Assembly (NCBI GenBank): GCA_030549335.1
Contig: CM060196.1
Coordinates: 9,563,501-9,627,500 of the forward strand
DNA length: 64,000 nucleotides
Direction: 5' to 3'
From: Pontederia crassipes
Lineage: Eukaryota; Streptophyta; Magnoliopsida; Commelinales; Pontederiaceae
The position numbers and the translations under genes are program-made. This document shows, piece after piece, positions 47,246-58,751 of this stretch (positions are counted from its first letter, which is position 1; each line of letters opens with the position of its first letter). A model generated the notes under the pieces. That model did no database searches, had not been told where the DNA came from, and saw only the letters and a list, made by a program, of their open reading frames with translations.

Positions 47246-48299
47246 GTTTATTAATTAATTTTTTATCAATTAATGTTATATATCTAATTATATTTATATA
47301 TTATTTTTTAGAAAATGGCATTAGGAGGGAGTAGCTGTGGTGAAACTCAAACACCTATTGGACAATCTCAAACACAATATACAAATGATAGTACTACATT
47401 AGCTCTGCTAGGTTCTCAAGCAGTAAGATTAAAGATGGATCCTGTATGGGAGCATTGTCAGATTTGTTTTGATGCACAGGGAAAAAAATCATTGAAATGC
47501 TTGTATTGTGGAAAAATTTTAAAAGGTGGAGAAATATATAGAATGAAACTACATCTTGTTGGAAAAAAAGAAGAGGCATTGTTGTAGAATCTCAAAGGGC
47601 ACCAAGAGGGGGGTGAATTGGTGTTTAACCAAAAATGTCGATTTCACAAAAACCGTAGCGGAAGTTTAAAATCGATTCTTAAATCCTTTACAATTCAGAT
47701 CATAAATTCAATATGAACGGGGGAGAGAGAGAGAAAATATCAAACACAACAGGCACGGTGGTTGTTGACGAGGTTCGGCCACACCTTGGCCTACGTCCCC
47801 GCTCCGACTTCTCGACCTCGAGACCGCCTTGGCCTACGTCCCCGCTCCGACTTCTCGACATCGAGACCGCCGGAGATTCCACTAGCACTTCCTTTGTTCC
47901 AAATGGGGCAAGGAAGAAAGCCCTTTACACCAACCACCTTTTCTCCACTTCGAGAGGCAAGGCAACCTCTCCTCCTAGGAAGTTAATTTATTTCTTTCGC
48001 TGAAGAGGTAAGATTTAGAACCTCTTTTACACAGGAGCTCTCTCTAATTTTTCTGAACAAAAGTGTTTATCTTTTTTACAAAGCTAAGCTCACAAGAAAA
48101 TAAGAGAGAAAGTAGAGAAAGCTATAAAATGAAAACTTCAAGAAAATGATCTCTCTTTAATAACTTGAAGCTTTTCTTCAATGAGTGAATGGGTGCTTTT
48201 GCCTCTGGCTTTAGCACTCCATTTATAGCCTTCAATGTGTGAAAAATTCGTCCAAAAATTATTTCACAAATTTCTCCTTCAAATTTGACCGTTACTGTT

Positions 48300-48610
48300 C
48301 ACTCGGAGGTCGGTCGACCGAAATTCTGGACCGATCGACCGGTCTATGTGACCGTTGTGCCATTTCTCCAGTTACCGCAGCTGGTCGGTCGACCGGACTA
48401 TGGACCGGTGTCTCGACCGGTACAGTCTCGCAATTTTAATTTAAAGCCGTTGAGCTGATCGGTCGACCGGTGCTTCGATCGAACTGTCGACCAGTATAGT
48501 CTCGACGTCGTCCGGAGTAGGCCTCATTAGTTATCGGTCGACCGGCATCTTCTATTCGGTTGACCGGTACGTCTCGATTGGCCTTCTTTGCATCGATCGA
48601 TAGGTTGACC
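48300..48610. repeat. GGTCGACC array in the copia 3' LTR
   Basis: GGTCGGTCGACCGAAATTCT and GGACCGATCGACCGGTCTAT at 48309-48342, GGTCGGTCGACCGGACTATG at 48384, GATCGGTCGACCGGTGCTTC at 48459, TATCGGTCGACCGGCATC at 48533, TTCGGTTGACCGGTACG at 48556. In the element's sense all lie upstream of the TATA (minus-strand GGCTATAAATGGAG near 48220). Confidence 0.88.
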
Positions 48611-49633
48611 TACCTGCACTATTTTGATCATAACTTTCTGCACGGTTATTTAAATTAGATTATTTTATAGTCTATGGAAAGCTAACAGAATTCTCTACAA
48701 CTTTGCTGAGAATATTCATCCAAAATCTAATCATTTCATAGTCAATTATGTAATCAAAATTTGTACATAAAGTTATCTCTTTTTCTTTGCCTTTTTCAGC
48801 ATTTTAATCTTTTGAAGTTTGTTTCATCAAAATATAATTTCATATGTCATTGAAACTTTGACCCAATAATCTCCCCATTTTTTATGAAGACAAACCGAGA
48901 AATATGAAAAATATATAAACTGTGAAAAAGTTATAAAATTCTTGTACAAGCAATTTTACTCCCCTTAACACGTAGCTTTCCTTACAATGGTAGATATTCA
49001 TATAAATATTAGTTGTAAGGTACTTTTCATACAAAGCGATATTCATATCATATTTCTCCTATACTTCTCCCCTTTTGTTTCATCAGAAAAAAGTTTATAT
49101 ATGAAGCATATAAGAAATCATATATAACTCCCCCTTAGTAAAAAATTATTCTTCCCCATTTTTGTCATATAATAGATATGTAGAGTAATGTAGAGTATTG
49201 CAAGTTTTGAAAGATAACTCCTTCTAAATTTATGGCTATTTTATAATGAAAACCAATTTATGAAAGCCAAAAACAAAAATGTATTAGGAATCAAAATATG
49301 GCATAAAACTTTGATCCAACAATGATGTCTATGATATGTCAAAATAAAGTTTAATCATGCTCCCCTATTACTATTACCAATTTTCATTTATATGTTCCTC
49401 TTTTTTTAAAAAAAATTGTAGCTTTGAATTTTTTAGTGACATAAAAAATAGATGATAATTTTACCATAACCTTTGTGCCCTCACATTTTCAACTCCATAT
49501 GTCATTTGCATGTGAGGCATACCTGAAAAGAAATCAAGTAATTTTTTATACCCAAACTTTCTTGGGTCCGATTTTGTTAGATAATATTCCTTTCGGAACT
49601 CAAATCATGTCATGTTGTAATGATTTTCTTATT

Positions 49634-51019
49634 TTACATTGATATGCACAATGGCCATGAAATCCGCATGTAAAACATTTGAGATGTGATTTTTCTATGT
49701 TTGGATTTCCAATAAAAATTTTCATGTCCAAAATGATTCCTAAGATTATTTGTCGTTACATGAGAAATAGTCTTATTTTGTGAGTTTTTCAAAGGGTCAT
49801 TTTCCTTCTTTACCTTGTCTAAAGAACATGCTAGTTTTACAATTTCACATGCATGTGTAATTTTTAAAATTTCAATTTCATTTTTGAAATTTTCATTTTC
49901 CATAAGACATATATCCTTTTCTTCTTTTAATTTTTCAATCTCATGTATTAACTTCTCATTTTCTTCTTTAAGTGAGAAATATCTTTTTATAAAAGATGAG
50001 AGTTCTTTATTCACATCTAATGAAAGAGCTTTTTCGGAAGAGTTCGATGAATTATAATTTGAATTTGAAGGATTAGAAAGTACCTCATCGTCCTGTGCCA
50101 TCAAACATATGTATGATTCATCGTTAGAAGAGCTTGATGAACTACTTGTTTCACTAGACTCTTTATATTTTTTCTTTTTATCTTTCCGGGATTTTTCTTC
50201 TTTGTGATGCTTGTATGATTTTCTTGTTGGCTTCTCGTTATTGTCTTTCTTCTTAACCAACTCGAGATACTTATCCAATTTTCTTGTGTAGAGTGCGAGT
50301 TTCTTTTCATCCACTTCCTCTTCGCTTGAGTCTTCTTCTATTGTATTTGCCTTCAATGCCAATGTTTTCTTCTTGGGGGCTTTTTCTTTTTGATCTTCTT
50401 GAATTGAGATCTCATAAGTTAGAAGTGAACCAATAAGATCATCAAAATTCAATTTGGTCAAATCCTTTTCTTCGATTATGGTCATCTTCGTATGCCATTT
50501 GGAGGAGAGAGACCTGAGAATCTTTTTCACTTTTTGGGGGTTAGATCTTGGCTTGCCCAAAGAGGCTAAGCCATTCAAAATATCATTAAACCGAGCTACT
50601 ATATCATTTATGGATTTATTTTTATGCATTTTGAAAGAATTATATTGATGGTTTAAAATATTCAATCTAAATTCTTTAACCTTGTCGGTTCCTTCATTAG
50701 TGGTGATGAGCTTCTTCCAAATCTTGGTTGAAGATTCACAACTTGAAATCCGATTAAACTCCGAAGAATCCAAAGCACAATAAAATATATTTTTCGCTTT
50801 CCAATCAAGTATTGAAAAAATCTTTTCTTTTTCTTTAGAATCAGTAAGTAACTTTTCATGAACATAAAAACCTTTTTCAACTATTTTCCACATGTCGATA
50901 TCAATAGAACAAATATATGCTTGAATTCTAATTTTCAAATATGCAAAATTTGATGCATTTAAAAGGGGAGGACGACTAATATATTGTCCTTCGGCAAAAC
51001 TAAATCCGCTTGATGCCAT
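49634..51019 (-). mobile_element. Copia-type gag frame of the nested element
   Basis: A 461-codon frame starts MASSGFSFAEGQYISRPPLL, shows a UBN2-type gag domain (FAYLKIRIQAYICSIDIDMW, KNIFYCALDSSEFNRISSCE, IWKKLITTNEGTDKVKEFRL, SINDIVARFNDILNGLASLG, VKKILRSLSSKWHTKMTIIE), a Lys/Glu/Ser-rich linker and a coiled segment (SLKEENEKLIHEIEKLKEEK). This order fits SIRE-type copia gag. The zinc-knuckle region near the end is degraded. Beyond it KIGPKKVWV, the usual phrase before pol, is still visible, but pol itself is absent. Confidence 0.87.
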
Positions 51020-51819
51020 GGCTCTTGAAGATTGTTAAATCTTTAAAACAAGATGATTGAATATTAAAAATGATTAGATCTGAAAATGAGAAGATTCAAA
51101 AGATCAAAACAAGAGCAACCCGCTCTGATACCAATTGTAGGATCCCAAAGGGCACCAAGAGGGGGGTGAATTGATGTTTAACCAAAAATATCGGTTTCAC
51201 AAAAATCGTAGCGGAAGCTTAAAATCGATTCTTAAATATTTTACAATTCAGATCATAAATTCAATATGAACGGGGGAGAGAGAGAGAGAAAATCAAACAC
51301 AAAAGGCACGATGGTTGTTGACGAGATTCGGCCGCACCTTGACCTACGTCCCCGCTCCGACTTCTCGACCTCGAGACTATCGGAAATTCCACTAGCACTT
51401 CCTTTGTTCCAAATGGGGCAAGGACGAAAGCCCTTTACACCAAACACTTTTTCTCCGTTTCGAGAGGCAAGGCAACCTCTTCTCGTAGGAAGCTAATCTA
51501 ATTTTCTCGCTCAAGATGTAAGATTTAGAACCTCTTTTACACAGGAGCTCTCTCTAATTTTTCTGAACAAAAGTGTTTCTCTCTTTTACAAAGATAAGCT
51601 CACAAGAGAAGAAGAGAAAGTAGAGAAAGCTATAAAATAAAAACTTCGAGAAAATGATCTCTCTTTGATAACTTGAAGCTTTTCTTCAATGAGTAAATGT
51701 GTGCTTTTGCTTCTGGCTTTGGCACTCCTTTTATAGTCTTCAATGTGTGGAAAATTCGTCCAGAAATTATTCCACAAATTTCTCCTTCAAATTTGACTGT
51801 TACTGTTCATTTGACTCGG

Positions 51820-52150
51820 AGGCCGGTCGACCAAAATTCTGGACCGGTCGACCGGTCTATGTGACCGTTGCGTCATTTCTCCAGTTACTGCAACTAGTCG
51901 ATCGACCAGACTATGGACCGGTGTCTCGACCAGTATAGTCTCGCAGTTTTGATTTAAAGCCATTGAGCTGATCGGTCGACCGGTGCTTCGACCGGACTGT
52001 CGACCGGTGCTTCGATCGGACTGTCGACCGGTATAGTCTCGATATCATCCGGAGTAGGCCTCATTAGTTATCGATCGATTGGCATCTTCTATTCGGTCGA
52101 CCGGCACGTCTCGACCGGCCTTCTTTGCATCGACCGGCAGGTTGACCAAC
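51820..52150. repeat. GGTCGACC array in the copia 5' LTR
   Basis: GGCCGGTCGACCAAAATTCT and GGACCGGTCGACCGGTCTAT at 51821-51861, GATCGGTCGACCGGTGCTTC at 51970, then CGACCGGACTGTCGACCGGT and a further copy of that 24-base unit not seen in the other LTR, and TTCGGTCGACCGGCACG at 52094. The TATA in the element's sense is GACTATAAAAGGAG near 51735, downstream of the array. Confidence 0.88.
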
Positions 52151-53213
52151 CTGTACTATTTTGATCATAACTTTTTGCACGGTTATCCAAATTAGATGAT
52201 TTTGGAGTCTATGAAAAGCCAACAGAATTCTCTACAAATTTGGAAATATTCATCCAAAATCTAATCATTTCATAATCAATTATGTAATCAAATTTTGTGC
52301 ATAAAGTTATATATTTTTCTTGGACTTTTTCAGCATTTTAATCTTTTGAGGTTTGTTTCATCAAAATATAATTTCATATGTCATTGAAACTTTGACCCAA
52401 CAATTGTCTTGTCCCAAAGTGAGTTATGACATCAAATATCGACTTGGAGAATATTTAAAATCAGTTGCTACATCAAAGAAATGAGCACATGAGGAAAATG
52501 AAGAAACAAATATTAGTGAGGAAGTTGACATAGGTGTACAAGAACAAGTTGCACTTGTCACAAGGAATCCAAAGGAAGTCAAGGGGAGAGGAAAAGAAAT
52601 AAGTACAACTAGTTTTTTTCTCCAAGAACTACTCATGGTGCACAACCTTCAATTAGAAGTGTCTTAGCAGGTAAAGAAGCTATTCACCGAGCTGATTTAG
52701 CTGTTGCTAGGTTCTTCTATGATTGTTGCATTTTATTTAATTGTGCAAATTCAGTTTATTATCAACCTATGATAGATGCTATTGCAGCTATTGATCCAGA
52801 ATATAAAGATCCTAATTATCATGCAATTAGAACTAAACTACTATATGATATTAAGAAGGAAGTTGACTTGTTGGTTGATACATTTAGAAATGCTTGGTCA
52901 GAAACTGGATGTACTATAATGGGAGATGGTTGGCAGAATCAAAAGAATAGACAAGTCATCAATTTTCTTGTTTATTCTCCTAAAGGAATTTGTTTTATTA
53001 AATCAGTTGATGCTTCTGACGTTGTGAAGGATGCTACAACTCTTTGCAACTTATTTGCTGATTTGGTTGAATTTGTTGGACCAAGTAATGTTGTACATTT
53101 AGTTACATATAATGCTTCAAATTATAAAGTTGCTGGCAGGTTGTTGAATGAGAAGTATCCATCCATTTATTGGTCTCCTTGTGCTGCACATTGTTTGAAT
53201 TTAATTTTAGAAG

Positions 53214-53451
53214 ATATTGGAAAAATGATTCTTGTGAACAGCTTAATTGAAAGGGCATCAAAGGTAACAAAGTTTGTTTATAATCATGTTTTTTTGCTTG
53301 CTTGGTTAAGAAAAAGACCATAGTGGACTGAAATATTGGAAAAATGATTCTTGTGAACAACTTAATTGAAAGGGCATCAAAGGTAACAAAGTTTGTTTAT
53401 AATCATGTTTTTTTGCTTGCTTGGTTAAGGAAAAGACCACAGTGGACTAAA
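53214..53451 (+). repeat. 119-bp tandem duplication in the hAT transposase
   Basis: ATATTGGAAAAATGATTCTT starts at 53214 and again at 53333; the units are nearly identical through GGTTAAG(A/G)AAAAGACCA. The length is not a multiple of three, so the second unit is read out of frame. Confidence 0.9.
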
Positions 53452-55559
53452 ATATTGCGCCCTGGTCCAACTCGATTTGCAACAACCTTCATTGCATTGA
53501 AAAGCATCCATGATCACAAGATTGATTTGTAAGCTTTGGTGACAAGTTTACATTTTACAAATTCAAGATATTACAAAGATAAGAAAGCTAAAGTTGTCAT
53601 TGATATTGTGTTAGATAGTAGATTTTGGAATGATTACGACATTATTGTGCAAATTGTGGCTCCTTTGGTACGCTTATTAAGAATTATTGATGGAGATGAT
53701 AGACCTTCCCTTGGTTATGTATATGATGATATATATAGCAAAAATGGCAATTAAGAGTACTTTCATGCACAAGAAAATTTTGTACAAACCTTACACGAGA
53801 ATAATCAAACAACGATGAAATAACCAACTTCGAAAACATATTCATTGTGCTGCATATTTTTTGAATCCGTCTTTCTATTATGATAAAGATAACTTTTGCA
53901 TCAAGCCAGAAGTTCAACAAGGATGGCTTGATGTATTGGATACAATTGTTACAAGCCGAAAAACTGAAGTGTTAAAGTAAAGTTGGTTGTATCAAGATAT
54001 ATTGCAAAGTTTTGGTAAACAACTTGCTATTGCAACTGCTAAAGAGTTGAGACCGGGTGAGATTTATTTATATTTTGCATTATCTTCTTACATTTAATTT
54101 TATGTATTTAAGAATTACTTAACCTTTTTCTTTATGTAAATTTTATGATAGATCAATGGTGGCGTAGCTTTGGATTTAGTGCTCCATCAGTGTCACAATT
54201 GACAATTCGTCTTTTAAGTCAAACTGCATTATCTTCTGGTTGTGAAAGAAATTAGAGTGTATTTGAAAGAATTCATTCAAAGAAAAGAAACAAGTTAGAA
54301 CATCAAAGATTAAATGATCTTGTCTATGTGCATTACAATTTGTGCTTAAAAAATAGGTTTGTAAAATGAAAATTTTATATGTTCATTTTTTCCTTTATAA
54401 CTTTCTAATTTAGAATATGGATTTGACAACTCTTATATGTTTATCATTGTTTTGTTATTTTGTAGATACCTTATTAAACAAGAAGCACTTCTTGATCCTA
54501 TTGATTATGAAAGTATAGACAAGATTGAATATTGGATTATGGAGGAGGAAGAGAGCCCAATTTTTTATTATGATAAGTTGGAGAAGATGCTTTATAATGA
54601 TTTAGAAGGATCAAAACTTCATATGCAAGAAGGTAAATATATTTTTTTTTTGCTTGTAAGATTTTATAATTGTCAAGTATGATTTTTAATTCATTTTGTT
54701 TATATTTTTTTTGAAGATGATGTGGAAGAAAATAATATTGAAGATTTGGAAGTCAATTTGGATTCTTTTCCTCAAGATGAAGATTATTGAAGAAAAATGT
54801 TTACTTTAATTTTGTTGTTTTGTAGAAGAATTATAAAATGAATTTGTGTTTGTGAATATTTATATGTTGTTATGATACTTTGCATTTAATTCTTTAGTAT
54901 TGTTATGTTATTAATATATAGATTAGTGTTATATCATTATTATTAGTGATATAATATATGCTGAATTTATACATATTTTTATTAATTATATTAATTTATT
55001 ATACTCCGATTCGACCATTTGATTCGATCCGGTCCGATCGGTCCGATTTGACCCGTTGAGCAATTCGGGTCGAAGGCCGGGTTGGATCTTACAACCTTGG
55101 GTGTGAGAGAGTGTATGCTAGAGTGATTATCCAAAAGAGTAATCACTTACTGCTGAAATGGAGCTTTCCTCCTTGCTGGCCGAGTGGAGAGAGGTGGTTT
55201 GAGGTGATTACTGTAGCTAGGCAAATGGATTTGGGAGCTTATGGTCTCCGACCAATGGAGAGAGATGGGAGAGCTGCTAATGTAGCTGGGTTTTTGTGGG
55301 TTGTCAGCAGAAAACAAAAGAGGGATGGTGAGGTGGCAAGTGTTAAGTAGAGATGCTTTTTAGGGCATTATTTTATTTCATCTTGGTAGGTGGACTTTGG
55401 GCTTAGGTGCGGCTGGCTTTTGCAATTGTTTCTTTTTTTTATTTAGGATATTACAGGCCCATTAGTCTTCTCCCCTATCAAATATTAATACATGTCACTT
55501 TACTTTCATCTTCCTTCTATTAGTAATGTAGGAGTATGTTTGAATACATTATTCTTTTT

Positions 55560-56236
55560 CTTTGCATTTAGTCTAGAACTTATTACATTTTGAACTTTAA
55601 TTATGGATTATAATTTTATTCAATTTTTCAATATAATAAATATATATTATAATATAAGTTGATTATTTTTATTATATTATATATAATATTTATTATATTA
55701 AATAAATTAATTAGGGATGAATAGTGCAAACTTCTTTGATATATGTATAATAGACTTAATATAATATAGTATATATATATACACAAATTTGAATTTTCTT
55801 TACTTTAATACGTAATAAGTTCAAATTTAATATTAACCACTAATTATACTATATATTTATTTATAGAATATATGATTTTATCATAATATTTTTGAAAAAA
55901 TATTTGTTTCTTACTTCTAACATAAAAAAACAAAGATATGAAATACAAAAATTTAAAGAATAAAAAAATTTATATATAATAACATAATTAAATAAGATTT
56001 TAATTTATTAAGTGTGTAATAATTTTAACATCAAATATTAAAATGTAAATCTATTATTTATGATTGTTATTTTTCTTTTATATAATTACATTTTAACATA
56101 TATATAATCAAAATATAATAACTTAATTTAGTATATCATATTAAATATAATATTTTATATTATTCGGTCCGACCTATCGATTCGACTTGAAACGAACACA
56201 TCGAAATTATTATTCGATCCTATTTTGATAATATTG
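55560..56236 (-). mobile_element. hAT-type MITE remnant, inverted
   Basis: The right end ATTCGATCCTATTTTGATAA then TATTG is, in the other sense, CAATATTATCAAAATAGGAT, close to the CAATGTTATCAAAATCGGAC start at 12267. TTCGGTCCGACCTATCG lies just inside, and an AT-rich body precedes. The left end was not found. Confidence 0.5.
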
Positions 56237-57060
56237 CCGGCCTCCCAAGATCTTAACCTCTTGCTCCTCGATCGAAGGGGTAATGAGAACAAGTCGACCA
56301 TACTCACACACGGACAACTCCATAATTATGAGGCGCAATACAACACACATCTCCCCCATCTTTTCATCTCATGTCATAAAATATTATATGGACCTTTGCT
56401 CAATTATGTGTCCACCCATTGACACTGGTCCATCCTTGTGACAGTGGTGGGGGACACTCCATGCATTCTGCAGTGAGTCAATGCATCAAAACCTAGTAAA
56501 TCAAAACCTTCCAGCCTTGGACTCCATTTCCTCCAATCAAAGACATCATGATTAATTTCTCTTGCAGACTTCTTCCATGGAGATCAGGTGGAGCGAGGAC
56601 ACACATCAAGATATATGGACGCCACCACTTTACAAGTTACGTCGTAAAAGCTCTTATCGATCAGATCTTACCTTGTATGGGGACAAGGCAAAAGTTTCAT
56701 GAACAAAGTGGCACGAATGAGCATAATGTTTCAAACTTGTCTCATGTGAGGAAGTTTGCGCGAGATAAAAAAATAAATTAAAATGGTGGCGTGGAGAATG
56801 TTAATTTATGAACTTGCCACCACTCATCGTGCAAGAAAGGTATCAGGAAAAGTAGTGGTACTGTGCAAGTGATCTGTCAATGACTTCATGTATTCTTTTA
56901 AGCACAGTAGTTTAATTTGGTGTTATTTGGTTAACTAATTTTTAAACTTCAATTCGAATTGAAAGACGAGATAGATAATAGTACTGATTTCAAACTTTAA
57001 AGATCTAAATGTTATATGATTGGTCACAAAATGACGTAAATTTACTTAAAAAAAACACAC
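56237..57060. other. Unassigned spacer
   Basis: Moderate base composition with two small + frames (56225-56422 and 56548-56781) lacking any known domain. Not called as genes. Confidence 0.35.
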
Positions 57061-57649
57061 AGTATTTCCTCTAACTACCCCTAAACTATCACGATTTATC
57101 ATATTTAACCCTAAATTACGAACTTCATTTTTTAGGTACCTAAACTATCGCGATTTTTTCAATTTGATCCTTCCGTCTAATTCCGTCGACTTTTCCGTTA
57201 TTTTTTATTTTTCACATTTGTGAAAAGTCCATTATACCTCTGATTTGAATTGAATTCTATTTTTATATAAAATAATATCTAATAATGAATATAAAAATAA
57301 TTAAAATAAAGAAAAAGAGAAAGAAAGAGAAGGGGGTTGCCGCTCCCCTGCATCGGTCGATGACAACGCACGGACCCCCACCCCCCTTCTCTTTCCCAAC
57401 GTAAGGAAAAAGAAAGAGGGGGGGGGGGTATATATTATTTTATGTAAAAATAGAATTCAATTCAAAGCAGGAGTATAATGAATATTTCACAAATGCAAAA
57501 AATAAAAAATAACGGAGAAGTCGATGGAATTGGACGGAAGAATCAAATTAAAAAAATCACGATAGTTTAGGTACCCAAAAAATGAAATTCGTAATTTGGG
57601 ATTAGATGTGGTAAATCATGATAGTTTAGGAGTGGTCAGAGGAAATAAT
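57061..57649. mobile_element. Mutator-like element with long TIRs
   Basis: The left arm AGTATTTCCTCTAACTACCC, CTAAACTATCACGATTTATC, GGTACCTAAACTATCGCGAT is mirrored on the right (reverse complement ATTATTTCCTCTGACCACTC, CTAAACTATCATGATTTACC, GGTACCTAAACTATCGTGAT). The arms run about 200 bases (TTCCGTCGACTTTTCCGTTA on the left). A short GC-rich core 57330-57420 ends in an 11-base G run. Flanking 9-mers do not match, so its duplication is lost or the ends are slightly off. No coding. Confidence 0.68.
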
Positions 57650-57904
57650 TCTTACTAAAATTATAGTGTTTGAAATTGGTGAAAGAGCATATGATTCGTT
57701 GTGGGAGTCAGTTTATATTACACGAACTAGTTAGTGATGCAACTTTTGAACCACTAATAATATGCTTTTGAGGATTTGTCAGATCGATAATGAAATATGG
57801 GTATTATCCTTATTCTTGTAAAATATGTATCTTTCATCACTCTATTTCATGATGATGTAACATATGGACGATTATATATGGTTTGTATGGCATCACTATG
57901 TTTA

Positions 57905-58695
57905 TTATTTTAATATTAGTTTGTTAGATTTAATCTCAACCATATAACCATCATTCAACGGTTCAAAAAATTCATTGAATGCACATTGATTACAACTTTG
58001 GATTGCATATTACTTATTAAATTCTCTCTCCCTTTCTATAATATGAAATATTAGTGTGAGACCACACAAATTGGGCACATTATGCGATGGTACGATTTGG
58101 ACCATCCGATCGTGCATCAACGATTATCTGAGAATCTTCCTCATCATGCGAGCTACTCCAGATCGATGCCTCCCTACTTGTGGATCGATGTCAACGATCG
58201 ACCCTTGACAGTGTCAAGCTCTGTGATAGTGTCGTCCATGCAGAGGAGGTCATTGTTGATGCCGCCAATGAATTCACATGTGATCTTACTCACCTCCGCA
58301 ACCATGGTTACTCTCTCAAGGTGCTTGTCGAGCATGTCGCCCTGCCCCCGCCCCAAAACTATTGTTCTATGTTCCTTCGTTCATTCATCAGTCCACATTC
58401 CCTTGTTATTATCTCCAAAGCTGGCGGGCACCCATGTTGTTGCGAATCAATCGAGCGAGGTAGAGGATGCAATCAAGAGCATAGGTCAAGGATGTGACGA
58501 TGCGATGCAGGGGGGCAGGTAGACTGGCGTGGCGGACGAAGGGAGCACAAAGAGGCGTCAAACGACAAAATGAAGTGTAGAGGATGGAACGATCGGTGAC
58601 CTTCTTCAGTAGCAGAGGAAGACGCACGAGGTTCTTTGCAACAGAAGAGGAAGAAGACGCGCTGATCGTCATTGCACGACCCCTCTCTCTACCTC

Positions 58696-58751
<56 letters not shown>

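Larger units (their letters stand above)
47578..52407 (-). mobile_element. Gag-only copia-type LTR retroelement (TR-GAG-like)
   Basis: ATTGT flanks both sides (47578-47582 and 52403-52407). LTRs are 47583-48868 and 51136-52402. The element reads on the minus strand: a primer-binding site ATTGGTATCAGAGCGGG follows the 5' LTR at about 51135-51119, and a purine tract AAAAAATGGGGAGAT precedes the 3' LTR near 48885. The internal part is only about 2.27 kb and encodes gag but no protease, integrase or reverse transcriptase. The LTRs differ at roughly 9 of the first 140 aligned bases by eye, so the insertion is fairly old, probably millions of years. Structurally near complete for a non-autonomous element. 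Confidence 0.9.
47315..54790 (+). pseudogene. hAT transposase, interrupted and degraded
   Basis: The first coding part, 47315-47582, has a BED zinc finger (MDPVWEHCQ, SLKCLYCGKILKGG, MKLHLVGKK). Coding resumes at 52408 (SCPKVSYDIKYRLGEYLKSV) after the nested retroelement. The DUF659 part at 52769-53323 reads MIDAIAAIDPEYKDPNYHAI, GCTIMGDGWQNQKNRQVINF, VGPSNVVHLVTYNASNYKVA, YWSPCAAHCLNLILEDIGKM. The hAT dimerisation region at 54153-54360 reads WWRSFGFSAPSVSQLTIRLL, SQTALSSGCERN, stop for the usual Trp, SVFERIHSKKRNKLEHQRLN. An acidic tail follows to about 54790. A 119-bp tandem duplication (53214 and 53333) shifts the frame and there are several in-frame stops, so the protein is not made. Introns are likely (54056-54150, 54365-54466, 54634-54716). 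Confidence 0.85.
46478..55107 (+). mobile_element. hAT transposon with 8-bp target duplication (holds a copia-type element)
   Basis: GGTGTGAG flanks both sides (46478-46485 and 55100-55107). The element 46486-55099 begins CAATGGTGTCAAACCCGGCC and ends GTTGGATCTTACAACCTTG, giving imperfect inverted ends (CAA(T/G)G(G/T)TGT). Subterminal regions carry GACCGGTCGGACCGG on the left and GATCCGGTCCGATCGGTCCG on the right. Net of the nested retroelement it is about 3.8 kb. It encodes a BED-type hAT transposase that is now broken. Confidence 0.9.
44223..55455 (-). mobile_element. Gypsy 5' LTR (minus), split by an hAT transposon
   Basis: The + strand begins TGTAACGCCCCCAAAATTTG at 44223 and closes with AGGATATTACA at 55455, so the minus-strand LTR runs TGTAATATCC ... 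GGGCGTTACA. Removing the hAT insertion and one target-duplication copy leaves about 2.6 kb, close to the LTR at 32345-35228, with the same pyrimidine-rich block before and after the hAT. It holds a minisatellite with GGTCGACC motifs. Old and non-functional. Confidence 0.68.

Noticed and set aside
23340-52150. GGTCGACC arrays as a centromeric or other satellite
   Set aside because: Copies sit inside LTRs with defined ends and differ in unit length and sequence; there is no continuous satellite block.
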